From Thermoanaerobacter sp. A7A (GTDB lineage: Bacteria > Bacillota > Thermoanaerobacteria > Thermoanaerobacterales > Thermoanaerobacteraceae), in the NCBI RefSeq assembly GCF_000445185.1, contig NZ_AVAF01000087.1, positions 1 through 58,182 on the forward strand: a stretch of DNA of 58,182 bases, given 5' to 3'. Positions 47,281 to 55,834 of the stretch are shown here, piece after piece. The notes beneath the pieces are model-generated. The model had not been told where the DNA came from. It saw nothing but the letters and a program-made list of their open reading frames with translations, and ran no database searches. The stretch's first letter is position 1, and every line of letters begins with the position of its first letter. The position numbers and the translations under genes were made by a program.

Positions 47281-47303
47281 AGAGAAGGGGATACCTTCTC
47301 TCT
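47279..47303. terminator. Bidirectional terminator between sbcC and ltaE
   Basis: AGAGAAGG / CCTTCTCT (47281-47301) lies exactly between the convergent stops. Confidence 0.65.
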
Positions 47304-48339
47304 AAAACTGTCTTACAATTTTCTCAATTGCATCGAGAGTTTTTTCAATCTCTTTTTTACTTATGTAATAATGAGTTACAAATCTTACTGCAAAATCATT
47401 CCCGCCGTTTATTAAAATTCCATGCTCTTTTAGTCTTAAGGATAGTTCCTTACCTGTCATTCCTGTGCCTGAAATGTCTGTCATTACAATATTAGTCTGC
47501 ACTGTTTCCAGGTCGAGGTTTATTCCCGGTATATTTTTTAATCCTTCTGCTAAAAATCTTGCATTGTCATGGTCTTCCTGTAGCCTTTTTGTCATTTTTT
47601 CAAGTGCTACAATGCCAGCAGCTGCAATAAAACCTGCTTGTCTCATTCCACCACCTAACATTTTGCGGTATTTTCTTGCTTTTTCAATGAAATCTTTTGT
47701 GCCGACGACTACCGACCCAATAGGGGCGCATAAGCCTTTGGAGAGGCAAAACATTACACTATCTGCATATTTGGCTATTTCTCTTACATCTACTTTAAGA
47801 TAAGTAGCGGCATTGAATATTCTCGCACCATCTAAATGAACAGGTATATTATGTTTTTGAGCTATTTCGTATATTTCCTTCATAATTTCAATTGGAGTTA
47901 CAGTGCCACCAGCTCTGTTATGAGTATTTTCAAGGCAGATAAGACTTGTGACGGGGTAATGTATGTCCTTTGGCCTTATGGCCTTTTCTACATCGGCAGG
48001 ATTTAAGACACCTTTGTTGCTTTTCAAAGCTTTTGTCTGTACGCCTGCAAGGTATCCCACTCCTCCAACTTCATAAGTTATGATATGGCAGTTTTCTTCT
48101 ACAATAATTTCTTCTCCTGGATGAGTGTGAGTCATTATTGAGACTTGGTTACCTTGTGTACCGCTTGTTACTAGCATTGCTGCTTCTTTTCCCAACATTT
48201 CTGCTGCCATTTCTTCAAGTTTTCTCACTGTAGGTTCTTCGCCGTAGACGTCATCACCTACTTCAGCCTTGTACATGGCTTCCCTCATTTCTTCAGTGGG
48301 CACTGTTACAGTGTCACTTCTTAAATCAATATATTGCAT
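47302..48339 (-). CDS. ltaE: Low-specificity L-threonine aldolase
   Basis: This PLP enzyme of 345 residues cleaves threonine to glycine and acetaldehyde. It starts QYIDLRSDTVTVPTEEM and has VGDDVYGEEPTVRKLE, VHLDGARIFNAA and the Schiff-base Lys in MFCLSKGLCAPIGS. ATG at 48339 follows GAGAGGGG; a longer in-frame reading to 48390 adds 17 residues without a family match. Confidence 0.93.
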   Translation of the reverse strand: MQYIDLRSDTVTVPTEEMREAMYKAEVGDDVYGEEPTVRKLEEMAAEMLGKEAAMLVTSGTQGNQVSIMTHTHPGEEIIVEENCHIITYEVGGVGYLAGVQTKALKSNKGVLNPADVEKAIRPKDIHYPVTSLICLENTHNRAGGTVTPIEIMKEIYEIAQKHNIPVHLDGARIFNAATYLKVDVREIAKYADSVMFCLSKGLCAPIGSVVVGTKDFIEKARKYRKMLGGGMRQAGFIAAAGIVALEKMTKRLQEDHDNARFLAEGLKNIPGINLDLETVQTNIVMTDISGTGMTGKELSLRLKEHGILINGGNDFAVRFVTHYYISKKEIEKTLDAIEKIVRQF

Positions 48340-48548
48340 TTGTAATCCCCTCTCGCCAATATGATTCATAAAAATTTCTTTTGTTCTCATTATACCATAT
48401 AATACCTGAAATTTTTAATAATTTATTCTCATTTATAGTATGGTATCAAAATATTTTAAACAAAGAAATTTAGTATAGAAATAAAACGTTTAACATGATA
48501 AAATATATGTGTGTGGTAGACATTAAGTTAAAAGGTAGGAGAGTTGAT

Positions 48549-49721
48549 ATGAAATACAATTTTGATGAAATAGTAGATAGGAGAAATACAGATTCAATTA
48601 AATGGGGAAATTTAAAAGAGACTTTTGGTGAGGAAGACATTTTGCCAATGTGGGTTGCGGATATGGATTTTAAAGCCCCTACTGAAGTTATAGAAGCATT
48701 TAAGGAAAGAGTCCAACATGGAGTATTTGGATATACATGGATACAAGATTCTTTTTACGATGCGATTATAAATTGGGTCAAAAGAAGGTTTAATTGGGAT
48801 ATAAAAAAAGAATGGATTTTATTTATTCCTGGAGTGATTCCAGGGCTTAGTATTGGAGTTAGAGAATTGACAAATGAAGGAGAAAAAGTTTTAATACAGC
48901 CGCCAGTATATCCACCATTTTATGAAGTTATCAACAATAATAACAGAGTTATAAATAAAAATCCTTTAAAACATAATGGGAAAAAGTTTGTTATGGATTA
49001 TGAAGATTTGGAAAAGAAAATAGATGAAGAAACAAAATTAATGATACTTTGCAATCCTCATAATCCTGTCGGAAGGGTGTGGACAAAAGAAGAACTTGAA
49101 ATATTAGGATATATATGTGTCAAAAATGATTTAACAATTATATGCGATGAGATACACAGTGATTTTATTCTAAAAGGTTATAAACATACACCTCTTGCGA
49201 CAATTTCCAAAGAATTAGAACAAAGGACTATAACTCTTATGGCCCCCAGCAAAACTTTTAATATTCCGGGACTTGCTACAGCATTTGCCATCATTCCAAA
49301 TCCAGATTTAAGAAATAAATATCAAAAGGCTATTAAAGCCTTGAGAATAGATAATATAACTATTTTTGGAGCTTTGGGATTAGAGACGGCATACAATAAA
49401 GGGGAAGAATGGTTGGAAGAGTTGCTAAGATATATTGAATATAATATAGATTTTGCTATAGATTATATCCATAAGAATATACCTGAGGTGGAAGTAGATA
49501 GACCAGAAGGCACGTACTTACTTTGGCTTAATTTTAAAAAATTAAATAAAACTTCTGATGAGATATACAAAGCTTTAATAGAAGTAGGTAAAGTAGCATT
49601 AAATGATGGAAGGCAATACGGAGAAGAAGGAGATGGATTTTTTAGGCTTAATATAGGTTGTCCAAAGGCTACGTTAGAAGAAGGTTTAAAAAGAATAGAA
49701 AAAGCAGTAAAAAGCTTATAA
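48549..49721 (+). CDS. patB: MalY/PatB-type C-S beta-lyase aminotransferase
   Basis: This 390-residue fold-type I PLP enzyme has the PatB/MalY hallmarks WVADMDFKAP, VFGYTW, NPHNPVGRVW, ICDEIHSDFIL and the PLP Lys in MAPSKTFNIPGL. It probably acts as cystathionine beta-lyase. The ATG at 48549 behind AGGAGAG is chosen; 18 upstream in-frame codons look non-coding. Confidence 0.9.
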   Translation: MKYNFDEIVDRRNTDSIKWGNLKETFGEEDILPMWVADMDFKAPTEVIEAFKERVQHGVFGYTWIQDSFYDAIINWVKRRFNWDIKKEWILFIPGVIPGLSIGVRELTNEGEKVLIQPPVYPPFYEVINNNNRVINKNPLKHNGKKFVMDYEDLEKKIDEETKLMILCNPHNPVGRVWTKEELEILGYICVKNDLTIICDEIHSDFILKGYKHTPLATISKELEQRTITLMAPSKTFNIPGLATAFAIIPNPDLRNKYQKAIKALRIDNITIFGALGLETAYNKGEEWLEELLRYIEYNIDFAIDYIHKNIPEVEVDRPEGTYLLWLNFKKLNKTSDEIYKALIEVGKVALNDGRQYGEEGDGFFRLNIGCPKATLEEGLKRIEKAVKSL

Positions 49722-49725
49722 ATTT

Positions 49726-49754
49726 AAGCGGGTCTATTAAAAGACCCGCTTTGT
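49726..49754 (+). terminator. Terminator after patB
   Basis: AAGCGGGTCT / AGACCCGCTT with a 6-base loop is a strong 10-bp stem; only TGTCG follows, so the T-tract is short. Confidence 0.65.
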
Positions 49755-49784
49755 CGAAAAGAAGGGATATTTTATGGGTGACCT

Positions 49785-50447
49785 TTATTTCAAAGGCTTG
49801 TGTACAAACCACCAGTCAAAAGCTTCAATTTCTTTTGATTTAATTTTTTCTTTTCTTTCATTTGCAGAAGCTTCATTAGTGGATGGTGGGACTATTACAT
49901 GGTCTTTAATTAAGTAGTTGTTTGGCCATTTCTCAGGGAGTGCCACGCCGTATTGGTCTGCTGTTTGCAATGCTTTTAATGCTCTTAATATTTCATCTAC
50001 ATTTCTTCCAACTTCTTGTGGATAATACATTATAAGTCTTATTGTTCCTTTGTCGTCTACTATAAATACTGCTCTTACAGTATTGGTACCTTTGCCTGGA
50101 TGAATCATTCCTAATTGGTTAGAGACTTTTCCTAAGTCATCAGCTATAACTGGGAAAGGAATAGCTATGTTTGTGTTGTCCTTTATCCACTCTACCCATT
50201 TTATGTGGGAGAAAACTTGGTCAACTGATAGACCTATTAATTCAGTGTTTAATTCTTTAAAGTCATTAGCTTTCCTTGCAAATTCTACAAATTCTGTTGT
50301 GCAAACTGGTGTAAAGTCTGCTGGGTGGCTAAAAAGCACAAACCATTTTCCCGCGTAATCCTCAGGCAGTCTCTTTACTCCGTGAGTGGTCACTACCTCC
50401 ATAGATGGGAATTTTTCTCCTAACAATTTCATTCTAATTTCCTCCAT
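49785..50447 (-). CDS. 1-Cys peroxiredoxin (Prx6 type)
   Basis: This 220-residue peroxidase has the peroxidatic Cys49 in [12 protein letters not shown] and the long C-terminal arm of Prx6-type enzymes. No other cysteine is present: the usual end motif is [10 protein letters not shown] here, so there is no resolving cysteine. Start is at 50447, 7 bases after AGGAGG. It follows a Fur/PerR gene by 2 bases, which suggests peroxide-controlled expression. Confidence 0.93.
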   Translation of the reverse strand: MEEIRMKLLGEKFPSMEVVTTHGVKRLPEDYAGKWFVLFSHPADFTPVCTTEFVEFARKANDFKELNTELIGLSVDQVFSHIKWVEWIKDNTNIAIPFPVIADDLGKVSNQLGMIHPGKGTNTVRAVFIVDDKGTIRLIMYYPQEVGRNVDEILRALKALQTADQYGVALPEKWPNNYLIKDHVIVPPSTNEASANERKEKIKSKEIEAFDWWFVHKPLK

Positions 50448-50449
50448 TT

Positions 50450-50884
50450 TTAAACCTCCTTATTTTTCTCATTACATTTTTTGCATATGCCATAAACATT
50501 TATGTCAACATTTCTAATTACAAAGCCTTTTAATTCTTCTACATTTATAATTTCCTCTGATACGGGAAAATCATATACGTTGCCACATATTTCACATTTA
50601 AGGTGTCCGTGAAAGTAAGTGTTTATATCATATCGCAATTCTTTTTCTTTCAAAGATAAAGCATTTACAACTCCTTTTTCCATAAACAATTCCAATGTGT
50701 TGTAAACACTGGTTTTTGAAAGGGTTGGTATTTCGCCTATCAAGTATTGATAAATGTCATCAGCTGTTGGGTGTATTCTATTGTTTAAAAGGTATTCTAA
50801 TACTTTTATCCTTATGGTAGAAGGCTTTATATCATGTCTCTTTAAATAATCTTTTAATTGCTCTATTGTATAAGTCATTTTCAT
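50450..50884 (-). CDS. perR: Fur-family regulator, probably PerR
   Basis: This 144-residue protein has an N-terminal winged helix ([38 protein letters not shown]) and a C-terminal domain with two CxxC structural zinc pairs (CEICGN, CKKCNE). The operon partner, a peroxiredoxin, makes PerR the best choice over Fur or Zur. The start may be ATG at 50884 or 50878. Confidence 0.8.
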   Translation of the reverse strand: MKMTYTIEQLKDYLKRHDIKPSTIRIKVLEYLLNNRIHPTADDIYQYLIGEIPTLSKTSVYNTLELFMEKGVVNALSLKEKELRYDINTYFHGHLKCEICGNVYDFPVSEEIINVEELKGFVIRNVDINVYGICKKCNEKNKEV

Positions 50885-50900
50885 TACTTCTTTCTCACGA

Positions 50901-51077
50901 TTATTTTGCTGCGTAGTAGCATCTTTTGGGAGACATTATCAAGTCCTCTTTTTTTAGCTCTTTTATAGCTTTGTCTACTTCTTTTTTGTCTAAATTAGCT
51001 TTTTGAGCAATATCTCCTGGTCTTAAAGGTTCAGAGGATTCTTTTAAAGTTTTTAGTACCAACTCTTTTACTTCCAT
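50901..51077 (-). CDS. 58-residue winged-helix protein
   Basis: This short gene begins at ATG 51077 behind GAGGTGGG and encodes MEVKELVLKTLKESSEPLRP, then GDIAQKANLDKKEVDKAIKE, and so on. That is a stand-alone helix-turn-helix/wing pattern with a C-terminal CYYAAK. It is the first gene of the operon with perR and the peroxiredoxin, 16 bases before perR. It could bind DNA as a dimer or modulate PerR; both are inference. Confidence 0.75.
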   Translation of the reverse strand: MEVKELVLKTLKESSEPLRPGDIAQKANLDKKEVDKAIKELKKEDLIMSPKRCYYAAK

Positions 51078-51127
51078 TTATCCCACCTCGTTTGTATTAA
51101 ATTTAATTTTGTATTAATTTCAATTTT

Positions 51128-51156
51128 ATTATAATATTAATTTTTAGTTTTGTCAA
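51128..51156 (-). promoter_or_regulatory. Consensus promoter of the perR-peroxiredoxin operon
   Basis: On the minus strand TTGACA (51151-51156) and TATAAT (51128-51133) are exactly 17 bases apart: a perfect housekeeping promoter. The AT-rich palindrome-like stretch ATTATAATATTAAT across the -10 partly resembles a PerR box. Such strength implies a need for repression. Confidence 0.85.
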
Positions 51157-51229
51157 CAGTTTTTTGTTTTATTTTTTCCTTCATGAGGAGAAATTATTAA
51201 AAAATGAATTAGTAATCTTCAAAAAAACA

Positions 51230-51261
51230 TTGACAATTTTAAAGGAAAAGTATATTATAAT
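51230..51261 (+). promoter_or_regulatory. Promoter of the galT-like/maltokinase/GlgM operon
   Basis: TTGACA (51230-51235) is followed by an AT-rich -10 region, TATTAT at 51253-51258 with 17-base spacing; TATAAT at 51256-51261 overlaps it. Confidence 0.65.
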
Positions 51262-51267
51262 AGTAGA

Positions 51268-51283
51268 ATGCATTCGGTTGCAT
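51268..51283 (+). promoter_or_regulatory. Operator O1, LacI/GalR-like palindrome
   Basis: ATGCATTCGGTTGCAT is an inverted repeat (ATGCA...TGCAT) with a central CG, the usual form of LacI-family sites. It sits at the expected transcription start, where binding would block initiation. Confidence 0.65.
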
Positions 51284-51305
51284 AAAAGTTTTAGCATTTC
51301 TCCCC

Positions 51306-51344
51306 GATTTGATTAATTTTCATAATTAATCAAATTCTTTTTTT
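51306..51344 (+). terminator. Intrinsic terminator/attenuator in the operon leader
   Basis: A 12-bp AT-rich stem, ATTTGATTAATT with AATTAATCAAAT around TTCAT, is followed by CTTTTTTT. It lies between the two operators and upstream of the first gene, so part of the transcripts should stop here unless read through. Confidence 0.6.
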
Positions 51345-51352
51345 AATGTATG

Positions 51353-51368
51353 ATGCATCCGATTGCAT
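51353..51368 (+). promoter_or_regulatory. Operator O2, LacI/GalR-like palindrome
   Basis: ATGCATCCGATTGCAT matches O1 in 14 of 16 bases. It is centred 85 bases from O1 (8 helical turns at 10.6 bp), a distance that permits DNA looping. Confidence 0.65.
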
Positions 51369-51399
51369 TTACTAAAAAGAATAGGAGAGGTCTTATAAA

Positions 51400-52371
51400 A
51401 TGTCCGAAATAAGATATGACCTTATAACTGGTAAAATGGTAGTTATAGCTACAGAGCGAAGTAAAAGACCTCATGATTTTAACATAACTCATGGGGAAAA
51501 GAAAAATAATAATACTTGCCCTTTTTGCCCCGGGAATGAAGAGATGACTCCTCCTACTTTAGTTGAAATTAAGGATAAAAAAGGGAACTGGTTAGTGAGA
51601 GGATTTGAAAATAAATTTGCAGCCGTGAATAGGGATTTAAAGAGTTTTGAGGTACCATCCCTTTATAAATCGGAATATGGCTATGGTGTAGCGGAAGTGA
51701 TAGTAGAGTCACCAGAACACGATGTAACTTTTGGAAGTTTATCTTTAGGGCAAATGCAAAAAGTTTTTATGGCAATAATTGAGCGTTATAAAAAAATTGC
51801 TCAAGACGATAAAATAAAATACATTCAGGTGTTCAAAAATTTTGGAGCAAGAGGAGGAGCTTCCTTAGAACACGGGCATTGGCAGATTATAGCTACTTCT
51901 TTTATTCCAGATGTAGTAGAAAAAGAGGTAACAGGTATACAAGAATATATTAAGAAGAAGGGCAAATGTCCTTATTGTGAAATTGTCAAATGTGAAAAAG
52001 AAGAAGGTAAAAGGATAATAGGTGAAAATGAGAATTTCATTGTTATCGCTCCTTATGCATCTCAATATCCTTATGAGTCATGGATAATACCCAAAGAGCA
52101 TCAAGAGCGATTTGAAGAGTTAAAAGAAGAAAATATTGCAAATTTGACCGAAATTTTGAAGCCTCTTATAGAAAAGTACGAGAGAGAATTTAACTTTCCG
52201 CCATATAATATTGTGGTTCATACAGTACCAATTTCTGATATAAGAAATTATCATTGGCATATTGAAACTATTCCAAGGCTTACTGTGGCAGCTGGTTTCG
52301 AGTTAGGGACAGGAGTTTATATAAATCCTGTGCCACCAGAATTGGCAGCATCAGTTTTAAGAATAGAATGA
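51400..52371 (+). CDS. GalT-family nucleotidyltransferase, possibly ADP-glucose phosphorylase
   Basis: This 323-residue HIT-superfamily protein has GalT features: the zinc cysteines CPFCPGNE near residue 46 and CPYC near 190, the active-site block GASLEHGHWQII with the nucleophilic His in HGH, and NYHWHIETIPRL. The site is HGHWQ and not the HPHGQ of classical GalT, and looks closer to ADP-glucose phosphorylase-type relatives. Two alpha-glucan genes follow, which supports an ADP-glucose or glucose-1-P role (inference). Confidence 0.75.
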   Translation: MSEIRYDLITGKMVVIATERSKRPHDFNITHGEKKNNNTCPFCPGNEEMTPPTLVEIKDKKGNWLVRGFENKFAAVNRDLKSFEVPSLYKSEYGYGVAEVIVESPEHDVTFGSLSLGQMQKVFMAIIERYKKIAQDDKIKYIQVFKNFGARGGASLEHGHWQIIATSFIPDVVEKEVTGIQEYIKKKGKCPYCEIVKCEKEEGKRIIGENENFIVIAPYASQYPYESWIIPKEHQERFEELKEENIANLTEILKPLIEKYEREFNFPPYNIVVHTVPISDIRNYHWHIETIPRLTVAAGFELGTGVYINPVPPELAASVLRIE

Positions 52372-52395
52372 AATTCTATTGAAAGAAGTGGTCAA

Positions 52396-53973
52396 ATGTA
52401 TATTGGTAAAACCTTCAACTTTGAAGATATACCTACAAAACTGAAAGATATAATTAAAAATATAGATAAAGACAATTTTAAAAAGTTTAGGTGGTTTCAG
52501 GAGAAGGCTTATAATATTTTAGATATATTTTTATTTGATTATGCAATATTGTCTAAAAAGGAAGCTGAGATTATAATTGCAGCTATTATAGCTTTTGTGG
52601 TGAAAGCTCCAACGAGTAAGAAAGAGATTACTTTGCTTTATTATGTGCCTTTAATTATAACTCCTTATTTTAGGAATAATGATTTAATAGATATTATTGA
52701 GAGTCCAAATTTAAAAGCTTTTATATACGATGGAATTGACGATATAAATTATGCTAAGTTTTTAAATAAAGCGTTAAGTGAAGAAACAGTTATAAAATTT
52801 GAGTCTGGTGCCCAATTAATTCCTTATAATCTTAAAAAAGACGATATATACAGTTCACGAAGGCTGAGCAATAAGTCCAGTAATAGTTTAACATTTTTAC
52901 AAAAAGATGAAATAATAAAGACTTATAGAAAATTTGTAAAAGGAGTTAATCCTGACCTTGAAATGACTTTTGAACTTAAAAATGCAGGTTTTGGAAATGT
53001 TCAAGATATAAGAGGTTATTTTTTATATGAAGACAGTAGCGGAGATAGGTATACTGTTGCTATAATAGTGGAACACATTAAAAACATGGGAGACATGTGG
53101 CAATATACGCAAGAGTATCTGTCTTCTGTAATTTCTACTTTATCCGATTATGAGGAAATTGAAGAAAGTTACGTAGAAGGATACTTGAGCAATTACTTTG
53201 AAGAGGTAAGAGAGATAGCAAGGATAATTGCCGATATGCATATTAAATTGTCTTATATTGATAAAGAAGATTTTGCTAAAAGAAATGTTGAAATATCAGA
53301 TGTTGAAGAAGTGTTGAAGAGCATAAAAAATAATTTCGCTAAACTTTTAAATTTTATAAAATTGTCTACTTTTGATGAACAAATAACTTCAATGATAGAA
53401 GAGATTGTAAAGCAACAAGAGTTTTTAATGAGCAAATTAGAAGAATTTAAAGATACTGCTGTTTTTGGCAAATATATAAGATGTCATGGAGACCTACACT
53501 TAGAGCAAATTTTAAAGACTGAAGAGGGATATGTGATAATAGATTTTGAAGGGGAACCGACAAAACCTATTGAGGTGAGGAGAAAAAAAATATTTCCCTT
53601 AAAAGATGTGGCAGGCATGGTACGTTCTTTTAGTTATGCTGCTTATGCTGCTTATTTTAATTATCTTAATGCAAAAGGTAAGTTGCAGGATGAAAAAATA
53701 GAAAAAGTGCTGTCAGTGTGGGAAGAAGCTGTCACGGAGACTTTTGTAGAAAACTATTTGGAATTGGTGACAAGTGAAGCACCAGACATTATACCAGAAG
53801 GTGAAAATTTCGATAAGGCTTTAGCTATTTTTAAATTAGATAAAGCTCTTTTTGAAGGAATTTATGAGGTAAATAATAGACCTTCTTGGTTTAAAATACC
53901 TTTAAAAGGTATTTTAGGGTGTATTGAGGATTTGAAATTAGAAAAACACGGATCGGAGGTAAACTATGGATAA
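52396..53973 (+). CDS. Maltokinase-like kinase
   Basis: This 525-residue protein has the kinase core of maltokinase/Pep2 proteins: RCHGDLHLEQILKT (catalytic loop), VIIDFEGEPTKP (metal-binding Asp) and KDVAGMVRSFSYAAYAAY. Maltokinase makes maltose-1-phosphate, the donor for GlgE-type glucan synthesis. It overlaps the following glycosyltransferase by 8 bases. TreS fusion is absent. Confidence 0.85.
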   Translation: MYIGKTFNFEDIPTKLKDIIKNIDKDNFKKFRWFQEKAYNILDIFLFDYAILSKKEAEIIIAAIIAFVVKAPTSKKEITLLYYVPLIITPYFRNNDLIDIIESPNLKAFIYDGIDDINYAKFLNKALSEETVIKFESGAQLIPYNLKKDDIYSSRRLSNKSSNSLTFLQKDEIIKTYRKFVKGVNPDLEMTFELKNAGFGNVQDIRGYFLYEDSSGDRYTVAIIVEHIKNMGDMWQYTQEYLSSVISTLSDYEEIEESYVEGYLSNYFEEVREIARIIADMHIKLSYIDKEDFAKRNVEISDVEEVLKSIKNNFAKLLNFIKLSTFDEQITSMIEEIVKQQEFLMSKLEEFKDTAVFGKYIRCHGDLHLEQILKTEEGYVIIDFEGEPTKPIEVRRKKIFPLKDVAGMVRSFSYAAYAAYFNYLNAKGKLQDEKIEKVLSVWEEAVTETFVENYLELVTSEAPDIIPEGENFDKALAIFKLDKALFEGIYEVNNRPSWFKIPLKGILGCIEDLKLEKHGSEVNYG

Positions 53974-55132
53974 GTTAAAAGTTACAATGTTTACAAATGA
54001 ATACCCTCCTAATATTTACGGTGGAGCTGGTGTTCATGTAGATTATCTTGTTAGGGAACTGTCTAAACTGATGGAAGTAGACGTGAGATGCTTTGGTGAC
54101 CAAGATTATACGGCTGATAATCTAAAAGTCCGTGGATATAAAGAATGGGATAAGTTAAAGGAAAATTCAGATCCAAGATATCAGAAAGTTTTGGGGCCTT
54201 TTTCCATTGATTTAGCAATGGTGAAGGATGAGATAGACTCAGATATTTTACACTGCCATACCTGGTATACTTTCATGGCGGGCTTTTTAGCTAAAAAATT
54301 GTATGATAAACCCCTTGTAGTTACAGTTCACAGCCTTGAGCCTTTAAGGCCATGGAAAGAGGAACAGTTAGGTAATGGATATAAATTAAGTTCTTGGATG
54401 GAAAGAACAGGGATTGAAGCCGCCGATAGGGTTATAGCAGTATCACAAGGTTCGAAAGAAGATATATTGAAGTATTACAATATTCCAGAAGAAAAAGTTG
54501 AAGTTATATATAACGGCATAGATTTGAACCAATACCAGAAAACAGATAGAAATATTGCTCGCCAAAAATATGGAATTGAGGGTAAATACATTCTCTTTGT
54601 AGGAAGAATATCAAGGCAAAAGGGCATTACTCATTTAATAGATGCAGTAAAGTATCTACCTAAGGATATAAAGGTTGTACTATGTGCTAGTTCTCCGGAT
54701 ACACAAGAGGTTTTAGAAGAAGTAGAGCAAAAAGTTAAACTTTACGACAATATTATTTGGATAAATAAAATGGTGGAAAAAGAAGAAATTATAGAGTTAT
54801 ACAGCAATGCGGAAGTTTTTGCATGCCCTTCTGTTTATGAGCCTTTTGGCATAATAAACTTAGAAGCAATGGCTTGTAAAACTCCTGTTGTGGCAAGTGC
54901 TACAGGAGGAATTAAAGAGGTTGTAGTTCATGAAGAGACAGGATTCCTTGTAGAACCAGGCAATCCTGAAGAATTAGCAAAATATATAAACATACTTTTA
55001 AATAACAAAGATTTAGCTATAAAGTTTGGAGAAAATGGGAGAAAACGTGTTGAAGAGATGTTTAGTTGGGAAAGCATTGCTAAAAAAACTTATGAGATGT
55101 ACAAGGATGTAATAGAGAAATATAAAAAATAA
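53966..55132 (+). CDS. GT4 glycosyltransferase, GlgM/actinobacterial glycogen-synthase type
   Basis: This 388-residue enzyme starts KVTMFTNEYPPNIYGGAGVH. It has HCHTWYTFMAG, VIYNGIDLNQY, FVGRISRQKGITHL and the donor-binding CPSVYEPFGIINLEAMA. This pattern is that of the short GlgA of actinobacteria, shown in mycobacteria to form maltose-1-phosphate from ADP-glucose and glucose-1-phosphate. Pairing with a maltokinase supports that reaction, although plain glycogen synthase is possible. Confidence 0.82.
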   Translation: MDKLKVTMFTNEYPPNIYGGAGVHVDYLVRELSKLMEVDVRCFGDQDYTADNLKVRGYKEWDKLKENSDPRYQKVLGPFSIDLAMVKDEIDSDILHCHTWYTFMAGFLAKKLYDKPLVVTVHSLEPLRPWKEEQLGNGYKLSSWMERTGIEAADRVIAVSQGSKEDILKYYNIPEEKVEVIYNGIDLNQYQKTDRNIARQKYGIEGKYILFVGRISRQKGITHLIDAVKYLPKDIKVVLCASSPDTQEVLEEVEQKVKLYDNIIWINKMVEKEEIIELYSNAEVFACPSVYEPFGIINLEAMACKTPVVASATGGIKEVVVHEETGFLVEPGNPEELAKYINILLNNKDLAIKFGENGRKRVEEMFSWESIAKKTYEMYKDVIEKYKK

Positions 55133-55139
55133 ATGCGCT

Positions 55140-55172
55140 AAGGCAGGGGTGACAATTGCCCTGCTTTGTTTA
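55140..55172 (+). terminator. Terminator after the GlgM-like gene
   Basis: AAGGCAGGG / CCCTGCTTT forms a 9-bp stem (one G-T pair) with a 10-base loop, followed by GTTTATTT. Confidence 0.65.
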
Positions 55173-55213
55173 TTTGTGCTATAATAAATTTAAAAATAAT
55201 GGATGGTGTGGCC

Positions 55214-55834
55214 ATGGAAGGACAATCTTTTCTTTATAATGCAATAATAAATTATGGATATATAGCGCTTTTTATAGGGCTTATGATTGAAGGAACGGGA
55301 ATGCCAGGCCCTGTAGAAATATTATTTTTTGCGGCAGCGTATTTAGTCACAAAAGGGGATATGAACCTTTTTTATGTTATAGTCATCGCTGCTTTAGGAA
55401 ATGTGACAGGAAATGTGATAGCTTATTTGGTAGGCTATTATAAAGGTAGGCCTGTTGTTGAAAAATACGGTAAATATTTAAAAATAACAGTAAAAGACCT
55501 TGAAGCTATGGATAAATGGTTTGCTAAATATGGAGGATTTACGGTTTTATTAGGTAGGCTTGTAGGTCTTCCAAGGACGCCGGCTATTTGGGCTTCAGGT
55601 ATAACCCGTATGAATTTTACTGTGTATGTGATATTTTCTGCTATTGCTGATTTTATATGGTCTACTTTTTGGGCAGTAGTGTCTTATCTTGCTGCTATGC
55701 AATTGATTAAAATAAACTTTTTTGCGAAAAGTCAACCGCCTTGGGTATATTTTGCTTCTACAATAGGCTTTATGATATTTTTATATATAGTTTGGAGGGT
55801 ACTTCTTTGGATGAAAGAAAAGTATCTAACGTAA
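55214..55834 (+). CDS. DedA family membrane protein
   Basis: This 206-residue protein has DedA features: an N-terminal amphipathic start, EGTGMPGPVEILFFAAAYL, GNVTGNVIAYLVGYYKGR, a re-entrant region and FTVLLGRLVGLPRTPAIWASG. Members are lipid scramblase- or transporter-like and affect membrane homeostasis. The ATG at 55214 is preferred over upstream in-frame starts without a ribosome site. It overlaps the next gene by 28 bases. Confidence 0.88.
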   Translation: MEGQSFLYNAIINYGYIALFIGLMIEGTGMPGPVEILFFAAAYLVTKGDMNLFYVIVIAALGNVTGNVIAYLVGYYKGRPVVEKYGKYLKITVKDLEAMDKWFAKYGGFTVLLGRLVGLPRTPAIWASGITRMNFTVYVIFSAIADFIWSTFWAVVSYLAAMQLIKINFFAKSQPPWVYFASTIGFMIFLYIVWRVLLWMKEKYLT

